A stretch of DNA of 64,000 nt from Chloroflexota bacterium (GTDB taxonomy: Bacteria; Chloroflexota; Limnocylindria; Limnocylindrales; CSP1-4), in assembly GCA_016191395.1 (NCBI GenBank), contig JACPOS010000013.1, positions 32,072 through 96,071 on the forward strand, given 5' to 3'. The stretch's first letter is position 1. The number at the start of each line of letters is the position of its first letter. Shown piece by piece: positions 8,026 to 17,000 of the stretch. The notes under the pieces are model-generated. The model was given only the letters and a program-made list of their open reading frames with translations, was not told the DNA's origin and did no database searches. Made by a program: the position numbers and the translations under genes.

Positions 8026-10722
8026 CTACTTCAGGTGGGCGTGCGCGCCGCCGCCGGACTCGCCGTGCGAGTGCCCACGTTCGAGCGTTGCCGGCAGGAC
8101 GGTGAGCAGGCGGTCCGACTGGACGTAGCGGCCCGCGTCGATTGCCCGCTGAAGCCAGTCGCGCTCCTTGCGGATGTACGTGACCTCGGTCTCGCGATCC
8201 ACCTGGGCCATGGCCATCAGGTCGATCATCGGCTCCTCGCGGCTGGAGTGGGCGAGCTCGAACTCGCCGCCGTCGCGGAGCGCGTCGTACGGACAGGCAT
8301 CCACGCAGATGCCGCACAGGATGCAGCGGCTCTCGTCCACCTCATACTTCTGGAGGACGCGCGGCTTGGGCATGAGCGCGCCCGTCGGGCACGTCTCCGC
8401 GCAGCGCCCGCAGGACACGCACGGCGTGTCGTTGAGGCTCATGTCCAGCGGCGTCGTGACGAGGGTGTCGAAGCCGATCCGCATGAAGTCGTAGCACGCG
8501 GCCCCCACGACCTCGGAGCAGACCTGCGCGCACCGGCCGCAGTCGATGCAGCGCGACGGCTCGCGCAGGATGAAGGCGTGGGAATCGTCGCGGACGTAGT
8601 CGTGGTTGATGCCCGTGAACCGGTTCTCGTTGACCGAGCGGAGGCCCGCGCCGTCGTGCGCGTTCGGCTCCAGGGTCGTGAGGGTGGTGCCGTACTCGAT
8701 CCCGAGGCGGCGCAGGTCGCAGTAGCCGATGGCCTCGCACGTGCACTGGAGGCAGCGCGTGGATTCGGCGACGATCTCCTCGCGGGAGTACGGGATCTCG
8801 TACTCCACGTAGTTGTGGTTGCGCTCCTCGGCGTCCATGGCCTTGAGCCGGTAGCGCGGCTCCTTCACCTCGGCGGTGAACGGCACGATGGACAGGAACT
8901 CCGGCTGCGGCTCGGCGAGTGTCTGGCGAGTGCGGATCGCGGCCAGGTCGTTGCCGCGCAGGAACGCGTCCACCGCGTACGCGGAGCGGCGGCCCTCGGC
9001 GATCGCCTGGACCACCGTCGCCGCGCCGACCCGGACGTCGCCCGTCGCGAACACGCCGGTGCGGCCGGTCTCGAAGGTCACGGCGTCGGCCTGGAGGCGG
9101 CGGTTCTTGGTCGCCTTGGTGCCCTGCGAGCCCGGGCCCATCCACGTCAGCTCCGGCCCCTGGCCGATGGCGAGCAGGACGCGGTCGCACGGGATGATGA
9201 ACTCCGTGCCGGGCGCAGGCTCCGGCCGGCGGCGTCCTGACGCGTCGGGCGCGCCGAGGGCCATCCGGATGAACTCGACGCCGGTGACGTTGTTGTCCTT
9301 GTCCGTCACCACCCGAACGGGGCCGGCCTGGAAGATCGCGGTGACGCCCTCCTCGATCGCTTCGTGGACCTCGTTGGACGCCGGCATGTCCTTCATGTCG
9401 CGGCGATAGACGAGGGTCACTTCCTTCGCGCCCTGGCGGATTGACGTGCGCGAGCAGTCCATGGAGGTGAAGCCGCCACCGATGACGACGACGCGCTTGC
9501 CCTTGTGCCCCGGGTACGGGAGGCCGAGGGTGGCGGTGCGCAGGTACTCCAGGCCGTCGAGGACCTCAGGTGCGTCCTCGCCGGGGATGCCCAGCTTGTT
9601 CGTGTCGTAGCAGCCGATCGCGATGACCACCGCATCGAAGCCCTGGTATTGAAGGTCGTCCAGGGTGAAGTCGCGGCCCAGGCCCTGGTTGCAGACGATC
9701 CTGCCGCCGAGCCGGGTCACGCTCTCGTACTCGGCCTCGAGCACCTCGACCTTGGGCAGGCGGTACTGCGGGATGCCGTAGCGAAGCATCCCGCCGGGGG
9801 CCGGGTCGCGCTCGAACACGGTGACGTCGTGGCCGGCGAGCAGCAGGTAGTAGGCCGCGGCCATGCCGGCCGGGCCGGAGCCGATGACGGCCGCGCGGCG
9901 GCCCGTCGCGGGCTGGCGATCGAACGGGAGCGGCGGGTCGACGTCCTCGTCCAGCATCGACTTGATGACCATGTCGCCCGCGTACCGGTGGCTGTCGCGG
10001 ATCGCGATCGCCTCGTCCACCTCGTCGCGGCGGCAGTGGTCCTCGCACGGGGCGGGGCACACGCGCCCGAGCACGGAGGGGAACGGGATCGTCCGCTTGA
10101 AGATCCGGGTGGACTCGCGGAAGTTGCCCTCGGCGTTCTGCTTGAGGAAGCCCGGGATGTCGATGTGGCTGGGGCACTTGTTCTGGCAGGGCGGCAGGCA
10201 GTACGCGTTGTGGTCGGAGAAGATCAGCTCCAGGTTGGTGCGCCGCAGCCGGCGGACCTCCTCGGTCTGGGTCTGGACCTTCATGCCGTCCTCGCACGTG
10301 CGCGAGCACGAGATCGGCGGATGGTCCTCGCCCTCCACCTCGACCACGCACATGCGGCACGCCCCGAAGCCCGGCAGCTTGGGCTCGTAGCACAGGGTGG
10401 GGATCTCGATGCCGTTGTCGCGGCAGACCTCGAGGATCGTCTGGCCCTCCAGGCCCTCGATCGTGCGCCCGTCGACCTCGATCCGGATGCGCGGGGTGGA
10501 CTGCGGGCGCTGCGGCGCTTGGGTCGTGATGAGACGCTCGGCGTGCGAGTCCTCCAGGGGCACGAGCGTGTCCCGCTTGATCGGCTGATCGGGGCGGCTC
10601 TCGCCGCGGGCCTCGTGGTCGCGGGGCACGTGCGGCGCCGGGCGCTCGCCAGCACCGCTGCCGCCGCTGCGTGACGCGGCGGGGCTCACCTCGCTCGGGG
10701 GCCGTTCGATCAGGTCGGTCAT
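8026..10722 (-). CDS. NuoG/NuoI-like fusion: [2Fe-2S] domain + GltD/NfnB-like flavoprotein + four Fe-S motifs
   Basis: 898 residues at the position of nuoG. Order of parts: a disordered Pro/Arg-rich head (1-75); a NuoG-type [2Fe-2S] domain (about 76-150; C111, C122, C125, C139); a Cys-rich Fer4_20-like linker (C175, C179, C183 and 212-220); a GltD/NfnB-type pyridine-nucleotide flavoprotein (FAD motif GSGPAG at 281-286, second Rossmann GGGFTS at 415-420, GVFATGDVR near 566-574); then C657/C660, a motif at C725-C735, and two ferredoxin motifs at C768-C778 and C800-C810 that resemble NuoI. It ends in a His-rich tail. The molybdopterin-like C-terminal domain of normal NuoG is absent. Inference: it accepts or donates electrons via FAD/NAD(P)H and feeds the complex I Fe-S chain. 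ATG overlaps the nuoF stop. Confidence 0.85.
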   Translation of the reverse strand: MTDLIERPPSEVSPAASRSGGSGAGERPAPHVPRDHEARGESRPDQPIKRDTLVPLEDSHAERLITTQAPQRPQSTPRIRIEVDGRTIEGLEGQTILEVCRDNGIEIPTLCYEPKLPGFGACRMCVVEVEGEDHPPISCSRTCEDGMKVQTQTEEVRRLRRTNLELIFSDHNAYCLPPCQNKCPSHIDIPGFLKQNAEGNFRESTRIFKRTIPFPSVLGRVCPAPCEDHCRRDEVDEAIAIRDSHRYAGDMVIKSMLDEDVDPPLPFDRQPATGRRAAVIGSGPAGMAAAYYLLLAGHDVTVFERDPAPGGMLRYGIPQYRLPKVEVLEAEYESVTRLGGRIVCNQGLGRDFTLDDLQYQGFDAVVIAIGCYDTNKLGIPGEDAPEVLDGLEYLRTATLGLPYPGHKGKRVVVIGGGFTSMDCSRTSIRQGAKEVTLVYRRDMKDMPASNEVHEAIEEGVTAIFQAGPVRVVTDKDNNVTGVEFIRMALGAPDASGRRRPEPAPGTEFIIPCDRVLLAIGQGPELTWMGPGSQGTKATKNRRLQADAVTFETGRTGVFATGDVRVGAATVVQAIAEGRRSAYAVDAFLRGNDLAAIRTRQTLAEPQPEFLSIVPFTAEVKEPRYRLKAMDAEERNHNYVEYEIPYSREEIVAESTRCLQCTCEAIGYCDLRRLGIEYGTTLTTLEPNAHDGAGLRSVNENRFTGINHDYVRDDSHAFILREPSRCIDCGRCAQVCSEVVGAACYDFMRIGFDTLVTTPLDMSLNDTPCVSCGRCAETCPTGALMPKPRVLQKYEVDESRCILCGICVDACPYDALRDGGEFELAHSSREEPMIDLMAMAQVDRETEVTYIRKERDWLQRAIDAGRYVQSDRLLTVLPATLERGHSHGESGGGAHAHLK

Positions 10723-12038
10723 GCGGTGGCTCCCAGGCGGATCGGGCGGCAGACGCCTGCCGGACACTCGCCGCGCAGCAGGTGCGCGTCGAGCTCGTCG
10801 CGGAAGTAGCGCAGGCCGCTGAGCATCGGCAGTGTGGCAAGGCGCTCGTGATCGCACAGCGCCGAGCCGACGACGTCGGCGGAGAGGTCGACGAGGAGGT
10901 CCAGGTCGCCTGCGCGCGACGTGCCGGTCGTGAGGCGCTCCCCGATCTCGGCGATCCGGCGGACGCCGATCCGGCACGGGATCGTCTTGCCGCACGCCTC
11001 GTCGGCGGAGAAGCGGGTCAGCAGCCGCGCGACGTCCACGACGCAGGCACGATCGTCGGCGGCGATCACCGAGCCGGACCCGATGTGGGCGCCCACCGAG
11101 CGCAGGTCGTCGAACGTATACGGCGTCTTCAGCTCGCTCGGCGGCAGGATCCCGCCGGTAGGCCCGCCGACGACGACGGCCTTCAGCGACCGGCCCTTCG
11201 CGAATCGGCCGCCAAGCTCGACGATCGCCTCGAGCGGCGTGCCCATCGGGACCTCCGCCACGCCGCTGCGCTCTGGCCCACGGACGTCCACGAGGATCGT
11301 GCCGGGCGCGGCGCCGAAGCCGATCGCCCCGAACGCCTTCGCATGGTGCCGGATGATCCAGGGCACGGACGCGAGGGTCTGCACGTTCTGGACGACCGTC
11401 GGGGCGCCGTGGAAGCCGCGCGTCGCCGGGTGTGGCGGGCGCTGCTCCGGCTGGCCGCGCTTGCCGTCAAGGGCCTTCAGGAGGACCGTCTCCTCGCCGA
11501 GCATGTACGCACCCTGGACCGGGCGGACCTCGATCTCCACGCGCCGACCGCTGCCGAGGGCGTCCTCGCCGATGAAGTTGCGCGCCGTCGCGGCCTCGAT
11601 CGCGGTCTCCAGGCCCTTGATTGCCTGGGTCGCGGAGGCGCGGACGGAGATGTACCCGGTCTCCGCGCCGATGGTGAACGCCGCGATCGCCACGCCCTCG
11701 ATGACCGCGTACGGGTCCGTCTCGAGCAGCGTCCGGTCGGTGCTCGTGGCGGGGTCCGCGCCGTAGCCGTTCGCGACGACGTAGCGCTCCTTCGCGGGGG
11801 TCTCTGCCGCAGCCTGCCACTTCGCGGCCGTCAGGTGCCCGGCGCCGCCGCGGCCCCGCAGCCCGCTCGCCTTGACCTCCGCGATCGTCCCTTCCGGGCC
11901 GAGCTCGCGGACCGACCGGCGGAGGGCCTCGAAGGCGCCGGCCTTGATCGCATCGTCGAGATCCGCCGGCTTCGAGGCGCCGGCGCGCGCCAGCAGGATG
12001 GACGGCCAGCCCTTGGCGGAGGAGAGGATCGTGCTCAC
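10719..12038 (-). CDS. nuoF: NuoF-like subunit with altered FMN/NADH and N3 cluster motifs
   Basis: 439 residues. The overall NuoF (51-kDa subunit) fold is clear: LRGRGGAGHLTAAKW at 60-74, AYMLGEETVLLKALDG at 187-202, GGPTGG at 301-306. Key positions differ: the usual CNADExEPGTFKDR nucleotide loop reads NGYGADPATSTDR (90-102), without the Glu-x-Glu pair. The N3 [4Fe-4S] motif normally SCGKCxPCR reads C349-G-K-T352-I-P-C355-R, so one of four cysteines is Thr (C395 is the likely fourth). The end CPAGVC (425-430) resembles NuoF relatives of bifurcating hydrogenases. NADH oxidation by this subunit is therefore uncertain. GTG start overlaps the upstream stop. Confidence 0.85.
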   Translation of the reverse strand: MSTILSSAKGWPSILLARAGASKPADLDDAIKAGAFEALRRSVRELGPEGTIAEVKASGLRGRGGAGHLTAAKWQAAAETPAKERYVVANGYGADPATSTDRTLLETDPYAVIEGVAIAAFTIGAETGYISVRASATQAIKGLETAIEAATARNFIGEDALGSGRRVEIEVRPVQGAYMLGEETVLLKALDGKRGQPEQRPPHPATRGFHGAPTVVQNVQTLASVPWIIRHHAKAFGAIGFGAAPGTILVDVRGPERSGVAEVPMGTPLEAIVELGGRFAKGRSLKAVVVGGPTGGILPPSELKTPYTFDDLRSVGAHIGSGSVIAADDRACVVDVARLLTRFSADEACGKTIPCRIGVRRIAEIGERLTTGTSRAGDLDLLVDLSADVVGSALCDHERLATLPMLSGLRYFRDELDAHLLRGECPAGVCRPIRLGATA

Positions 12039-12712
12039 GCGTCGCCTCTCGACTTCCCGCCGAGCGAGGCGCCGAGCGCATCGAGATAGCCCTGGTCCGT
12101 GGCGCGCCGCGCGCGGACCTCCTTCGACTGGGCCTTGGCGGACGGCGGCTCGAAGCGCAGGTGGCCGTAGTACGAGGCGGTGCCGTAGATCGTTGCGTAC
12201 CACGCCCCGGTGCGTTCGCTGATCCGCTTCAGCGCGGCGACGGGCAGGAACCCGAAGGTGTCCTGCGTGTCCTCGAGGATCTGGAGCATCCGCTTGGGGT
12301 CGTGGTCGAAGCGCTCCAGGATCTCGTCAACCGTCTCGATGTCGAACGGGGCGAAGTGCTCGTAGGCGCGATCTGGCACGGTCCGTCCGGATCGCCTGAG
12401 CGCCGATTCCTCGCGTCGCTCGCCATACGTCTCGGGAGGGCCCCAGTGGACGTGGAAGCGGCCCTTGGTGTCCATGCCGCCCATGTCGATGCACTCGATG
12501 GGGCACGCCTGGGCGCATTGGAAGCACGTCTCGCACTTGAGGCCGCCGTACTCGTCGTACAGCAGCTGGAGCCGGCCACGGAACTTCGTGGCCACGTCGG
12601 CCGGCATCTCCGGATACATGACCGTGGCCTTGGGGGCGAAGAACCGGCGCAGGGTCAGCGCCATGCCCTTGACCATGCCCAGGCCCGGGACGAGGCCGGT
12701 CAGGAGGCTCAC
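12035..12712 (-). CDS. NuoI/NuoE hybrid with a single 4Fe-4S motif and no thioredoxin-like [2Fe-2S] domain
   Basis: 225 residues. Residues 1-85 resemble NuoI (KGMALTLRRFFAPKATVMYPE), followed by one ferredoxin motif C60-x2-C63-x2-C66-x3-C70-P. NuoI normally has two. Residues about 118-175 match the N-terminal helical domain of NuoE (VDEILERF, ILEDTQDTFGFLP, IYGTASYYGHLRFEP). The following NuoE [2Fe-2S] thioredoxin-like domain is missing; only a 40-residue basic tail remains. The second NuoI-type cluster pair appears to have moved to the C-terminus of the NuoG-like fusion. GTG start at 12712 overlaps the nuoH stop. A sequencing frameshift is unlikely because both ends fit the coupled operon. 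Confidence 0.8.
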   Translation of the reverse strand: MSLLTGLVPGLGMVKGMALTLRRFFAPKATVMYPEMPADVATKFRGRLQLLYDEYGGLKCETCFQCAQACPIECIDMGGMDTKGRFHVHWGPPETYGERREESALRRSGRTVPDRAYEHFAPFDIETVDEILERFDHDPKRMLQILEDTQDTFGFLPVAALKRISERTGAWYATIYGTASYYGHLRFEPPSAKAQSKEVRARRATDQGYLDALGASLGGKSRGDA

Positions 12713-14070
12713 TTCGGGGCCGCCTTCATGGCGTCGATGACGAGGACCGCGGCCGCGGTGACGAACAGGTTGAGCAGCGCGGCCGGCAGCAGCCACTTCC
12801 AGGCGAAGCCCATGAGCTGGTCGATGCGCACGCGCGGGAGCGTGCCACGCATCCACACGAACAGGAACACAAGGGCGAACGCCTTGCCGACGAACCAGAA
12901 CAGGCCCGCGACCCAGTCGAAGTTGATGTACGCCCACAGGCTGAAGATGCCGCCCGCGATCACGTTGAACAGGACGAAGCCGAGGATCAGGGCGACCCAC
13001 CAGCGCGTCTTGCTGCGGAACAGGTAGAACGGCGCTGCGAGGGCGAGGGTCCCGACCACCGGCACGATCGCGATGAGGATCACGAGCCACAGGCCCAGCG
13101 AGCCGGGGTCGACGATCCAGCTGATGTGCGGCGAGGGGAACGGCGCGTTCCAGCCGCCCATGAACAGCACGACGGTGATCGCCGAGATGATGAACACGTT
13201 GATGTACTCGGCGAAGAAGAAGAACCCGAAGCGCATCCCCGAGTACTCCGTCGCGAAGCCGGCGACGATCTCCGAGTCCGCCTCGGTCAGGTCGAACGGG
13301 GTCCGGTTCGCTTCCGCCGTCGCGGCGATGGCGAAGATCAGGAAGCCCAGGGGCTGGCGGAACATGAACCAGTCCGTGAACCAGCCGGTCCGCGACTGCT
13401 GGATGACGATCTCGTTGAGGCTCATCGTCCCGGCGAGGATCACGAGCCCCACGACGGACAGCGTCAGCGGGATCTCGTAGCTGACGATCTGGGCCGCGGA
13501 CCGCAGGCCGCCGATCAACGAGTACTTGTTGAAGCTGGACCAGCCGCCCATCAGCAGCCCCACCACGGTCATGCCGCCGACGGCGAAGAAGTAGAGCAGC
13601 CCGATGTTCATGTCCTGGCCGTACAGGCCGGGCGCGAACGGCAGCACGAGCGCGCTCAGCACCGCTGTGGAGAAGACGACGACGGGCGCCCAGGTGAACA
13701 CCACCGCGTCCGCCTTGCCCGGCGTGAAGTCCTCCTTCATGAGGACCTTCAGGCCGTGCACCGTGGACAGGAGGGTGCCCCACGGCCCCACCCGGTCCGG
13801 CCCGATCCGGAGGTTCATGAGCGCGATGATCTTCATCTCCATGTAGATGATCACGAAGGCCATTGGAACGAAGATCAGCATCAGGATCGTCACGGAGAAC
13901 ACGAACCGGACGATCGGCAGGTTGAAGATCAGGATGTCCAGGATCTGCTGCCCGAACAGCGCGATCGTGATCACGAGCCCGAGCGTCAGGACGCCGAGCA
14001 ACGGGATCAGGATGAACAGCGCCTTCCCGGGCAGGGTCAACCTGTCCCATGTGCGGGCCACGACGGTCAC
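12709..14070 (-). CDS. nuoH: NADH-quinone oxidoreductase subunit H
   Basis: 453 residues, membrane subunit that forms the quinone-access chamber with NuoB and NuoD. Conserved loop segments are seen: MNLRIGPDRVGPWG, ETNRTPFD-like AEANRTPFDLTEADSE, and SGMRFGFFFFAEYINV, which carry the acidic E-channel residues. About eight to nine TM helices. Slightly long (E. coli 325) because of an N-terminal hydrophobic extension and a C-terminal helix. GTG start at 14070 overlaps the nuoD stop (GTGA). Confidence 0.95.
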   Translation of the reverse strand: MTVVARTWDRLTLPGKALFILIPLLGVLTLGLVITIALFGQQILDILIFNLPIVRFVFSVTILMLIFVPMAFVIIYMEMKIIALMNLRIGPDRVGPWGTLLSTVHGLKVLMKEDFTPGKADAVVFTWAPVVVFSTAVLSALVLPFAPGLYGQDMNIGLLYFFAVGGMTVVGLLMGGWSSFNKYSLIGGLRSAAQIVSYEIPLTLSVVGLVILAGTMSLNEIVIQQSRTGWFTDWFMFRQPLGFLIFAIAATAEANRTPFDLTEADSEIVAGFATEYSGMRFGFFFFAEYINVFIISAITVVLFMGGWNAPFPSPHISWIVDPGSLGLWLVILIAIVPVVGTLALAAPFYLFRSKTRWWVALILGFVLFNVIAGGIFSLWAYINFDWVAGLFWFVGKAFALVFLFVWMRGTLPRVRIDQLMGFAWKWLLPAALLNLFVTAAAVLVIDAMKAAPK

Positions 14071-15326
14071 TTGTCGACGCCGCCCATGATCGGATCGAGG
14101 GAGGCCATGACCGCCATGCAGTCGGCGAGCAGGCAGCCTGGCAGCAGGGCGCCGACGGCCTGGAGGTGGATGAAGCTGGGGTCGTGGATCTTCAGCCGGA
14201 ACGGCTGGTCCGTGCCGTCGGAGATGGCGTACGCCCCGTAGACGCCGCGCGGCCCCTCCACCCCGGACCACGCGCGACCGGGCCGCGGGCGGATCAGCCG
14301 CGGGAGCTTGGCCATGATCGGGCCGTCGGGCATCTTGTCCAGGCACTGGTCGATGATCCGGATGCTCTGCTTGATCTCCTCCATCCGGAGCAGGTAGCGA
14401 GCCAGGCAGTCGCCCTCGGTGCGGGTCGGGATGTCGAACTCCAGCTCGGGGTAGATGGAGTACGGGTGCGTCCGGCGCAGGTCGAACGGGACCCCGGTGG
14501 CGCGCAGGTTCGGGCCGGTCATGCAGTAGCGCAGGGCCATCTCGGTGTCGATCACGCCCAGGCCGGCGGCGCGGCGGACGAAGATCTCGTTCTCGTTGAG
14601 GAGGCCCATCCCGGCCTCGATCTGGCCGACGGCCCGGCTCATCCAGTCGCCCAGGCGGCTCATGAACTCGTGGTTCAGGTCGCCGTTCACGCCGCCGATG
14701 CGGAAGTAGTTGAAGAGCATCCGCTGGCCGGTCAGCGCGGCGAGCATCTCCACGATCTCGTCGCGTTCGATGAACGACCACAGGATCGGGGTCAGGCCGC
14801 CCAGGTCCAGCGCGAACCAGCCGAGGAACAGGGCGTGGCTGGCGATCCGGTTCAGCTCCCCGGAGAGGACGCGGATGTACTCCGCCCGCCGCGGCACCTC
14901 GACGTCCAGCAGCCGCTCGTAGGCGGTGACCGGCGCCCACTCGCAGAACAGCGAGGAGATGTACTCGAGGGGGTCAACCTGGCTGATCGTCTGGTGATAG
15001 TCCGCGTTCTCGACGAGCTTCTCGACGCCGCGGTGGAGGTAGCCCAGGACCGGGTCGATGTCCACGACGCGCTCGCCGTCGAGCTTCAGGACCACGCGGA
15101 GCACGCCGTGCGTCGATGGGTGCTGCGGCCCCATGTTCAGGAACATCTCGCCGTCGCCGAGGGTGTAGAACTCGGCCTCGCGCTCCGTGCGCGGCGTGTA
15201 CGGCGGGATGGGCTCGTAGAAGTCGTAGTCGTCCTGGAGCAGCACGTTCGGGTCGTCGGTGGAACGGTGCGTGCCCTTGGGGGCGGGACGGGGTTCGCCC
15301 GAGCGGGGCGCGGTCTCGGTCGTCAT
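14067..15326 (-). CDS. nuoD: NADH-quinone oxidoreductase subunit D
   Basis: 419 residues, 49-kDa subunit that lines the quinone site. Family motifs: MGPQHPSTHGVLR near residue 57 (quinone-site His), GYLHRGVEKL, GERFLFN-like GQRMLFNYFRIGG, and the C-terminal D-P-I-M-G-G-V-D-K end. An N-terminal acidic/Pro extension of about 40 residues precedes the fold. The Arg modified by MidA/NDUFAF7 in mitochondria lies in this subunit, relevant to the midA gene upstream. ATG at 15326, eight bases after nuoC. Confidence 0.96.
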   Translation of the reverse strand: MTTETAPRSGEPRPAPKGTHRSTDDPNVLLQDDYDFYEPIPPYTPRTEREAEFYTLGDGEMFLNMGPQHPSTHGVLRVVLKLDGERVVDIDPVLGYLHRGVEKLVENADYHQTISQVDPLEYISSLFCEWAPVTAYERLLDVEVPRRAEYIRVLSGELNRIASHALFLGWFALDLGGLTPILWSFIERDEIVEMLAALTGQRMLFNYFRIGGVNGDLNHEFMSRLGDWMSRAVGQIEAGMGLLNENEIFVRRAAGLGVIDTEMALRYCMTGPNLRATGVPFDLRRTHPYSIYPELEFDIPTRTEGDCLARYLLRMEEIKQSIRIIDQCLDKMPDGPIMAKLPRLIRPRPGRAWSGVEGPRGVYGAYAISDGTDQPFRLKIHDPSFIHLQAVGALLPGCLLADCMAVMASLDPIMGGVDK

Positions 15327-15334
15327 CTCGATCC

Positions 15335-15880
15335 TCAGGCTCCCGTCCGGCGCAGGACGCCGGGCGCGGCATCAACCGGGCTGCGCGAGCGCTCGACGTG
15401 GCGCACGCCGGCGCCCGTCGACCGTGCCGCGTCGTCCGGAAGGTAGAAGTCCTTCCGCAGCGGGAAGCTCGTGTAGTCGGGCGGCATGTAGATCCGCCGG
15501 AGGTCGCGGTTGCCCTCGAAGATGATCCCGAACATGTCGTACGTCTCGCGCTCCATCCACTCGGCGCCCTGCCACAGGAAGGTCACCGACGGGATCCGCG
15601 GCTCGTCGCGGGACAGGCCCTCCGCGATCACGCGCAGCCAGTCCGTGGTCGTCGCGCTCCACAGGTGGTAGACGACCTGCATCTCCTTGCCCGTGTCCAC
15701 GCCGGCGAGGTCTGCGAGCATCGTGAACGCGAGGTCCGGCTCGTCGTGGAGGCTGCGCAGCACGTCGATGACGTCGCCCGCGCCGATCCGGATCTCGGTC
15801 TGGTCGTGGCGCTGGCGCGCCGCGCCGTGCAGGACGCTCTCGAAGCGCGCCTCCAGCCTGCGCGCAAGGGTTCGATCCAT
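15335..15880 (-). CDS. nuoC: NADH-quinone oxidoreductase subunit C
   Basis: 181 residues, 30-kDa subunit that braces NuoD. The signature ERETYDMFGIIFEGNRDLRRI is intact, followed by PLRKDFYLPD. The start is set at ATG 15880 (MDRTLARRLEAR), five bases after nuoB; a longer open frame upstream overlaps nuoB and is not supported. The C-terminal tail is Arg/Ala-rich and variable. Confidence 0.95.
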   Translation of the reverse strand: MDRTLARRLEARFESVLHGAARQRHDQTEIRIGAGDVIDVLRSLHDEPDLAFTMLADLAGVDTGKEMQVVYHLWSATTTDWLRVIAEGLSRDEPRIPSVTFLWQGAEWMERETYDMFGIIFEGNRDLRRIYMPPDYTSFPLRKDFYLPDDAARSTGAGVRHVERSRSPVDAAPGVLRRTGA

Positions 15881-15885
15881 CGCCC

Positions 15886-16623
15886 TCAGACCCCGGCCGG
15901 CACGGTTGGGCCGATCGCGCGCTCCGGCCAGTGGCCGCGGCGATCCTTGATCAGCTGCTGGAGCTTCATCATCCCGAAGATGAGGCCCTCCGGGCGGGGC
16001 GGACAGCCGGGCACGTACACGTCCACGGGCATGATCCGGTCGATGCCCTCGACCGTCGCGTAGCTCCGCTTGTAGCGGCCACCCGAGCAGGTGCAGTCGC
16101 CCATCGCCACGCACCACTTGGGCTCGGGCATCTGCTCCCAGAGGCGGAGGAGCGGCCCGGCCATCTTGGTGGTGAGGGTGCCGGCGACGATGAGCACGTC
16201 CGCTTGGCGAGGGCTCGCGCGGAACGGGAAGGCACCCCACCGGTCGATGTCGTTCTTGGATGTCGCGAAGCTCATCATCTCGATCGCGCAGCAGGCGAGA
16301 CCCGACAGCAGCGGCCACAGGCTGTTCGCCCGAAGCAAGTCCAGGACATAGTCCGCCTTCGTCGGGATGATCTCGAGGAGCCCGGACCACCGGGCGTCGT
16401 CATGGCGACCGGCGCCGCTCGCATCGAACTCCGCGAGGTGCGTGATCGCCGCCGGCTGGCCGCCACTGTAGGCGTTGGGGTCCGCGGGGTTCCAGAGGTC
16501 GTTGCGGAGCACGATGGGTTCCGTGACGGCCGTCGATCCGGGAACGATCAGGGCCGAGGAGGTCGCGGCCTTCGCCGCCACCTCGGCCGGCGTGGGCGCC
16601 CACGGCTTCTTCGTCTCGGTCAT
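15886..16623 (-). CDS. nuoB: NADH-quinone oxidoreductase subunit B
   Basis: 245 residues; holds cluster N2, the last Fe-S centre before quinone. All four ligands are present: C111-C112 (tandem), C167 and C197 (VPGCPPRPE). The third motif reads MGDCTCSGG instead of the usual MGACxxSGG, so an extra Cys169 sits next to a ligand. About 85 residues precede the conserved core, an unusually long, polar N-terminus. ATG overlaps the nuoA stop (ATGA). Confidence 0.95.
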   Translation of the reverse strand: MTETKKPWAPTPAEVAAKAATSSALIVPGSTAVTEPIVLRNDLWNPADPNAYSGGQPAAITHLAEFDASGAGRHDDARWSGLLEIIPTKADYVLDLLRANSLWPLLSGLACCAIEMMSFATSKNDIDRWGAFPFRASPRQADVLIVAGTLTTKMAGPLLRLWEQMPEPKWCVAMGDCTCSGGRYKRSYATVEGIDRIMPVDVYVPGCPPRPEGLIFGMMKLQQLIKDRRGHWPERAIGPTVPAGV

Positions 16624-17000
16624 CGGCCGGGCCCGCCCCAGCTGAGCACGCCCTTGCGCCACGCGTAGCCCAGGCCAAGCAGCAGGATCGCCACGAAGAT
16701 CAGCATGCTGGTGAAGCCGGTGATCGGGTCCGGCAACGACCGGAAGACCAGCGCCCAGAGGTAGATGAAGATCACCTCGATGTCGAACGCCACGAACAGC
16801 AGGGCGTAGATGTAGAAGCTCAGGCCGAACCGCCCGTGCGTGTCGCCATACGTGTCGATGCCCGACTCGTACGGCATTCCCTTGTGCATGTCGCCGCGGT
16901 TGCGGTGCGAGATCAGCCACGCGGCGCCGAAGGTCAGGAACGTGAACGACCCGGCGGCGAAGGCAAACCCGATGACGTACCAGATCCCGGTCAAGGCCAT
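16620..17000 (-). CDS. nuoA: NADH-quinone oxidoreductase subunit A
   Basis: 126 residues with three TM helices and the conserved loop [16 protein letters not shown] followed by [22 protein letters not shown], diagnostic of NuoA. First gene of the 13-gene nuo operon. ATG at 17000 is preceded by GAGCGAGG as ribosome binding site. No other gene stands between it and the midA stop on the same strand. Confidence 0.95.
   Translation of the reverse strand: MALTGIWYVIGFAFAAGSFTFLTFGAAWLISHRNRGDMHKGMPYESGIDTYGDTHGRFGLSFYIYALLFVAFDIEVIFIYLWALVFRSLPDPITGFTSMLIFVAILLLGLGYAWRKGVLSWGGPGR

Noticed and set aside
10719..12712. NuoF and NuoI/E changes explained as pseudogenes
   Set aside because: Both frames are open to the end, keep the family fold motifs and have overlapping starts and stops with neighbours.
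12035..14050. A 671-codon reading that seems to fuse nuoH to the NuoI/E gene
   Set aside because: The first part is out of frame with NuoH; the real starts are the GTG codons at 14070 and 12712.
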